DNA of 23,502 nt from a virus. Where the stretch lies: positions 1 to 23,502 of IMG/VR virus record IMGVR_UViG_3300028131_000043. One strand, 5' to 3'. The position numbers and the translations under genes are program-made. Positions 21,418-23,502 of the stretch are shown here, piece by piece. Each line of letters begins with the position of its first letter. The stretch's first letter is position 1. The notes beneath the pieces were generated by a model. It was not told the origin of the DNA, ran no database searches, and saw only the letters and a list, made by a program, of their open reading frames with translations.

Positions 21418-23151
21418 ATGGGTACATATAGACAACCAGCATCTTTGGTGGATACACAATCGGGTAAAATATCTAGGCAGGCAACAAAAGAGGGATTTGC
21501 GGCTATTAGCAAAGTAGCAGCAATATCAATAGCTCAAGCAGAAAAAAGGGAGAAGAAAGCAAAGGAGATGGAAAACGCTGAAAAACGAATTTGGGAAGCG
21601 GCCGCAATAGCCCAAGGTAAGGGTAATGCTTTGCTAGATAAAAATAAGATTGACGGAGCAAGCTTAGGGACCGGTATAAGTAGTGTTATAAACGAACAGG
21701 CAAATGCAAGGATTGAAAATCTTAGATTATCTACTAGCGATCCTAGATACCAAGAAAACCTTAAAATAATAGGTAGCACACAGCAGTTTATTGAGGGCTT
21801 GCCATCTATGCTCGAGGGAGGAGTTTATATGGAAAGCATGATGCAGGACGCTATTGCTAATGGTGTTGGCAATAAGCCTGGACAAATTGCTTTTGGATCA
21901 ATGACAGCAGCGGAGCTTGAAGCAAATAGCCAAACAAGCCGCGTTGATCTAGGCTGGGCAACTTCATTCGAAACCGTTAAAGACGAAAATGGTAATTACG
22001 GGCTTTATACTGTTGCAAAAAAAGGTAATGATACTGTAAGAAACGCTATTAATTATATTCCAAAAGATGAGGATGGCTCAACACAATACAATTTTGGAAC
22101 TTATAGAATAGTGCCTGACGCTAGTAGCGAGACTAAAGCTATATTGATTAAGGAGAAAACTTTTAACTCGGATGGCACACCTTCAGATCAATATCTTGTT
22201 AAAACTCAAGAAACGATAGGTAACGAAGTATATGATATTACACGTATTAATACAGATCAACTTTTAAATCAATCAAATATTCCGGCCAGTGTAATAGGTC
22301 AAAAAATAATAAGCAATGGTACCGAGTCAATGGTAGACTATATGCAATCTAAAGGTGTTTTAGATCCTAATAATCCTGATCCTAAAGGTAGGATTCGCGG
22401 GTTCCTGCCTTATAAAGTAGATGCAAGTGGTAATGTTGTGAAAGAAAATGGAAAAGTAGTATTTGACGAATGGGTGCAGGTTACAGATGACAACGGACAA
22501 TTTGTACAAGATGCAACACAGTACAAAGCAAATACTGGTCATCTAAGCGATGAGCAGTACGATAAATTTATGCAGTTTGTTGAAGTAGCCACAGCGGCTG
22601 ACAATGGCGTATTTGCGCCAGAAAAAAGAGTACTTGATGGTGCTGCAACTGAAAGACTTAGAAAATCTAGAGCTAGTGCAGCTAAGGGTTATAAACCTAC
22701 AGATATGCAATCAAAAGCTACTAAAACGCAAGGTACAATTGATAGAGCATTTGAAAATTTAAAATCTAACGTTGCTGAAATACGGAAAATAAAAACCGCT
22801 AAAAGTGGCTTTCCAGTTAAAGCATCGGACATAGATGAGAAAGAAATAATAGATGCTTTTAGAAAAGAGATGGGTGGTTTAATTACTAAAGGTCTTAACT
22901 TTAAAATAGAAGACGGTAAATTTATACCTTTTAAAGAAACAATGAGAGCAGGCAAAGAAAAAGGCGAGACTACTATAATTGAAAACCCAATATTAGAAGA
23001 GGGGTATAATATATTTACAGAAATGGATAAGATAAAAACTTATTTAGAAGAAGAATTTATACCAATAGAAGTTAAAACAGAACCGGCTTCTCCACCACTA
23101 ATATATGGCCCATATTCTAACACAATATCCACAGGAAATAAATTATATTAG
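21418..23151 (+). CDS. Probable internal or structural virion protein
   Basis: 577 residues. The N-terminal ~80 residues form a charged helix (KVAAISIAQAEKREKKAKEM, ENAEKRIWEAAAIAQGKG) after a short YRQPASLVDTQSGKISRQ lead. The middle is beta-rich (VDLGWATSFETVKDENGNYG, YRIVPDASSETKAILIKEKT). The C-terminal part is helical (AATERLRKSRASAAKGYKP, IDEKEIIDAFRKEMGGLITK) and ends in a Pro-rich tail (EPASPPLIYGPYSNT). I do not recognise an enzyme domain. Its position after the ejection protein, in the same operon and with a leader AAAAATAAAAATAAAC, suggests a second cargo protein. A tail-hub or adaptor is the alternative. It ends with TAG two bases from the next ATG. Confidence 0.6.
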   Translation: MGTYRQPASLVDTQSGKISRQATKEGFAAISKVAAISIAQAEKREKKAKEMENAEKRIWEAAAIAQGKGNALLDKNKIDGASLGTGISSVINEQANARIENLRLSTSDPRYQENLKIIGSTQQFIEGLPSMLEGGVYMESMMQDAIANGVGNKPGQIAFGSMTAAELEANSQTSRVDLGWATSFETVKDENGNYGLYTVAKKGNDTVRNAINYIPKDEDGSTQYNFGTYRIVPDASSETKAILIKEKTFNSDGTPSDQYLVKTQETIGNEVYDITRINTDQLLNQSNIPASVIGQKIISNGTESMVDYMQSKGVLDPNNPDPKGRIRGFLPYKVDASGNVVKENGKVVFDEWVQVTDDNGQFVQDATQYKANTGHLSDEQYDKFMQFVEVATAADNGVFAPEKRVLDGAATERLRKSRASAAKGYKPTDMQSKATKTQGTIDRAFENLKSNVAEIRKIKTAKSGFPVKASDIDEKEIIDAFRKEMGGLITKGLNFKIEDGKFIPFKETMRAGKEKGETTIIENPILEEGYNIFTEMDKIKTYLEEEFIPIEVKTEPASPPLIYGPYSNTISTGNKLY

Positions 23152-23152
23152 T

Positions 23153-23502
23153 ATGAATGAAGAAATTTTATTAAAGTTATATAATGGGGCAACTAAACAT
23201 TTTGACATGCCCAGTTTTGAAGCCTTTAAAACGGATATGTTAGATGAGGAAAAGCTCATTAAAGTTAGAGAAGGTCTGGCTAATTATTACGACATACCTG
23301 ATATTGCTACATTAAAAAAAGATCTAGGGTTTAAGCCGGGAAAGAAAGATGTTGTTGTGGAGGAAGATGTGGCCGCAGCAACGGAAGAAGTTTCAGCATC
23401 TGGGGTTGGACCTTTAGCGTTAGAAGAAGAGGATCAATTTGATATTGGTAAGCAATTAGCGCCTTCAAAAACTTTTACTCCCAAAAGCCCTAAGCTAAGG
23501 GT
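23153..23502 (+). CDS. N-terminal fragment of a (probably large) cargo protein
   Basis: The first 116 codons of a gene cut by the window edge, translated by eye from ATG 23153, one base after the previous TAG. Residues 1-~60 look folded: MNEEILLKLYNGATKHFDMP, then FKTDMLDEEKLIKVREGLA, YYDIPDIATLKKDLGFKPG. An acidic, Val/Ala-rich linker follows (VVVEEDVAAATEEVSASG). From memory, this small N-terminal domain precedes very large internal virion proteins (transglycosylase, protease or RNA-polymerase-associated) in marine and crAss-like phages. The rest and its function cannot be told here. Confidence 0.65.
   Translation, partial: MNEEILLKLYNGATKHFDMPSFEAFKTDMLDEEKLIKVREGLANYYDIPDIATLKKDLGFKPGKKDVVVEEDVAAATEEVSASGVGPLALEEEDQFDIGKQLAPSKTFTPKSPKLR

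Noticed and set aside
1-23502. tRNA genes, CRISPR arrays, insertion sequences or integrase/attachment sites
   Set aside because: None seen: gaps are under 100 bases, no regularly spaced repeats, and no transposase or recombinase motifs in any translated frame.

Overview
The window is one dense block of genes, all on the + strand, from a tailed double-stranded DNA phage. It carries a lysis cassette, then terminase, portal, scaffold, major capsid protein, connector (ring) proteins, a tail-barrel protein and internal virion proteins. There is no sheath, tape-measure or baseplate gene, so the virion is most likely short-tailed (podovirus-like). The order and protein sizes, and remembered sequence style in the capsid, portal, ring and tail proteins, fit crAss-like phages (Crassvirales) or their aquatic relatives. 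This is family-level recognition from memory, not a database result. The DNA is AT-rich. Most starts lack a Shine-Dalgarno sequence and instead have an A/T-rich leader such as AAATAAATAAT before ATG, which points to a Bacteroidota (flavobacterium-like) host. Stops are mostly TAA. TAG ends several genes and TGA ends one, so there is no sign of the TAG or TGA recoding known in some crAss-like phages.

Layout. 5-904: a probable winged-helix protein and two small unknown proteins. 904-3131: a lysis-type cassette with a one-helix membrane peptide, a tiny Lys/Ala-rich protein, an M15 peptidase (endolysin), a basic protein, a Met-rich CxxC protein, a HExxH zincin and a two-helix holin-like protein. 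3182-4470: four small translationally coupled genes, including a protein that looks like two fused GroES (Cpn10) barrels and a likely small terminase. 4472-11806: large terminase, portal, scaffold and major capsid protein, ending in a hairpin terminator. 11891-15055: a virion-associated protein of unknown role and two ring/connector proteins. 15062-20612: a tail stabilisation (muzzle-like) protein that appears split into two genes. 20626 to the end: internal (cargo/ejection) proteins, the last cut by the window edge.

Working together: the terminase pair pumps DNA through the portal into a procapsid built from capsid and scaffold proteins. The double Cpn10-like protein may help the host chaperonin fold a virion protein. 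The ring and muzzle proteins close the portal and form the short tail. The cargo proteins probably leave with the DNA at infection, and the holin-like proteins and peptidases release the progeny.

No intergenic gap exceeds 300 bases; the largest are about 84 bases (11807-11890) and 72 bases (12764-12835), and each holds a hairpin. I saw no tRNA, CRISPR array, insertion sequence, integrase or attachment site.
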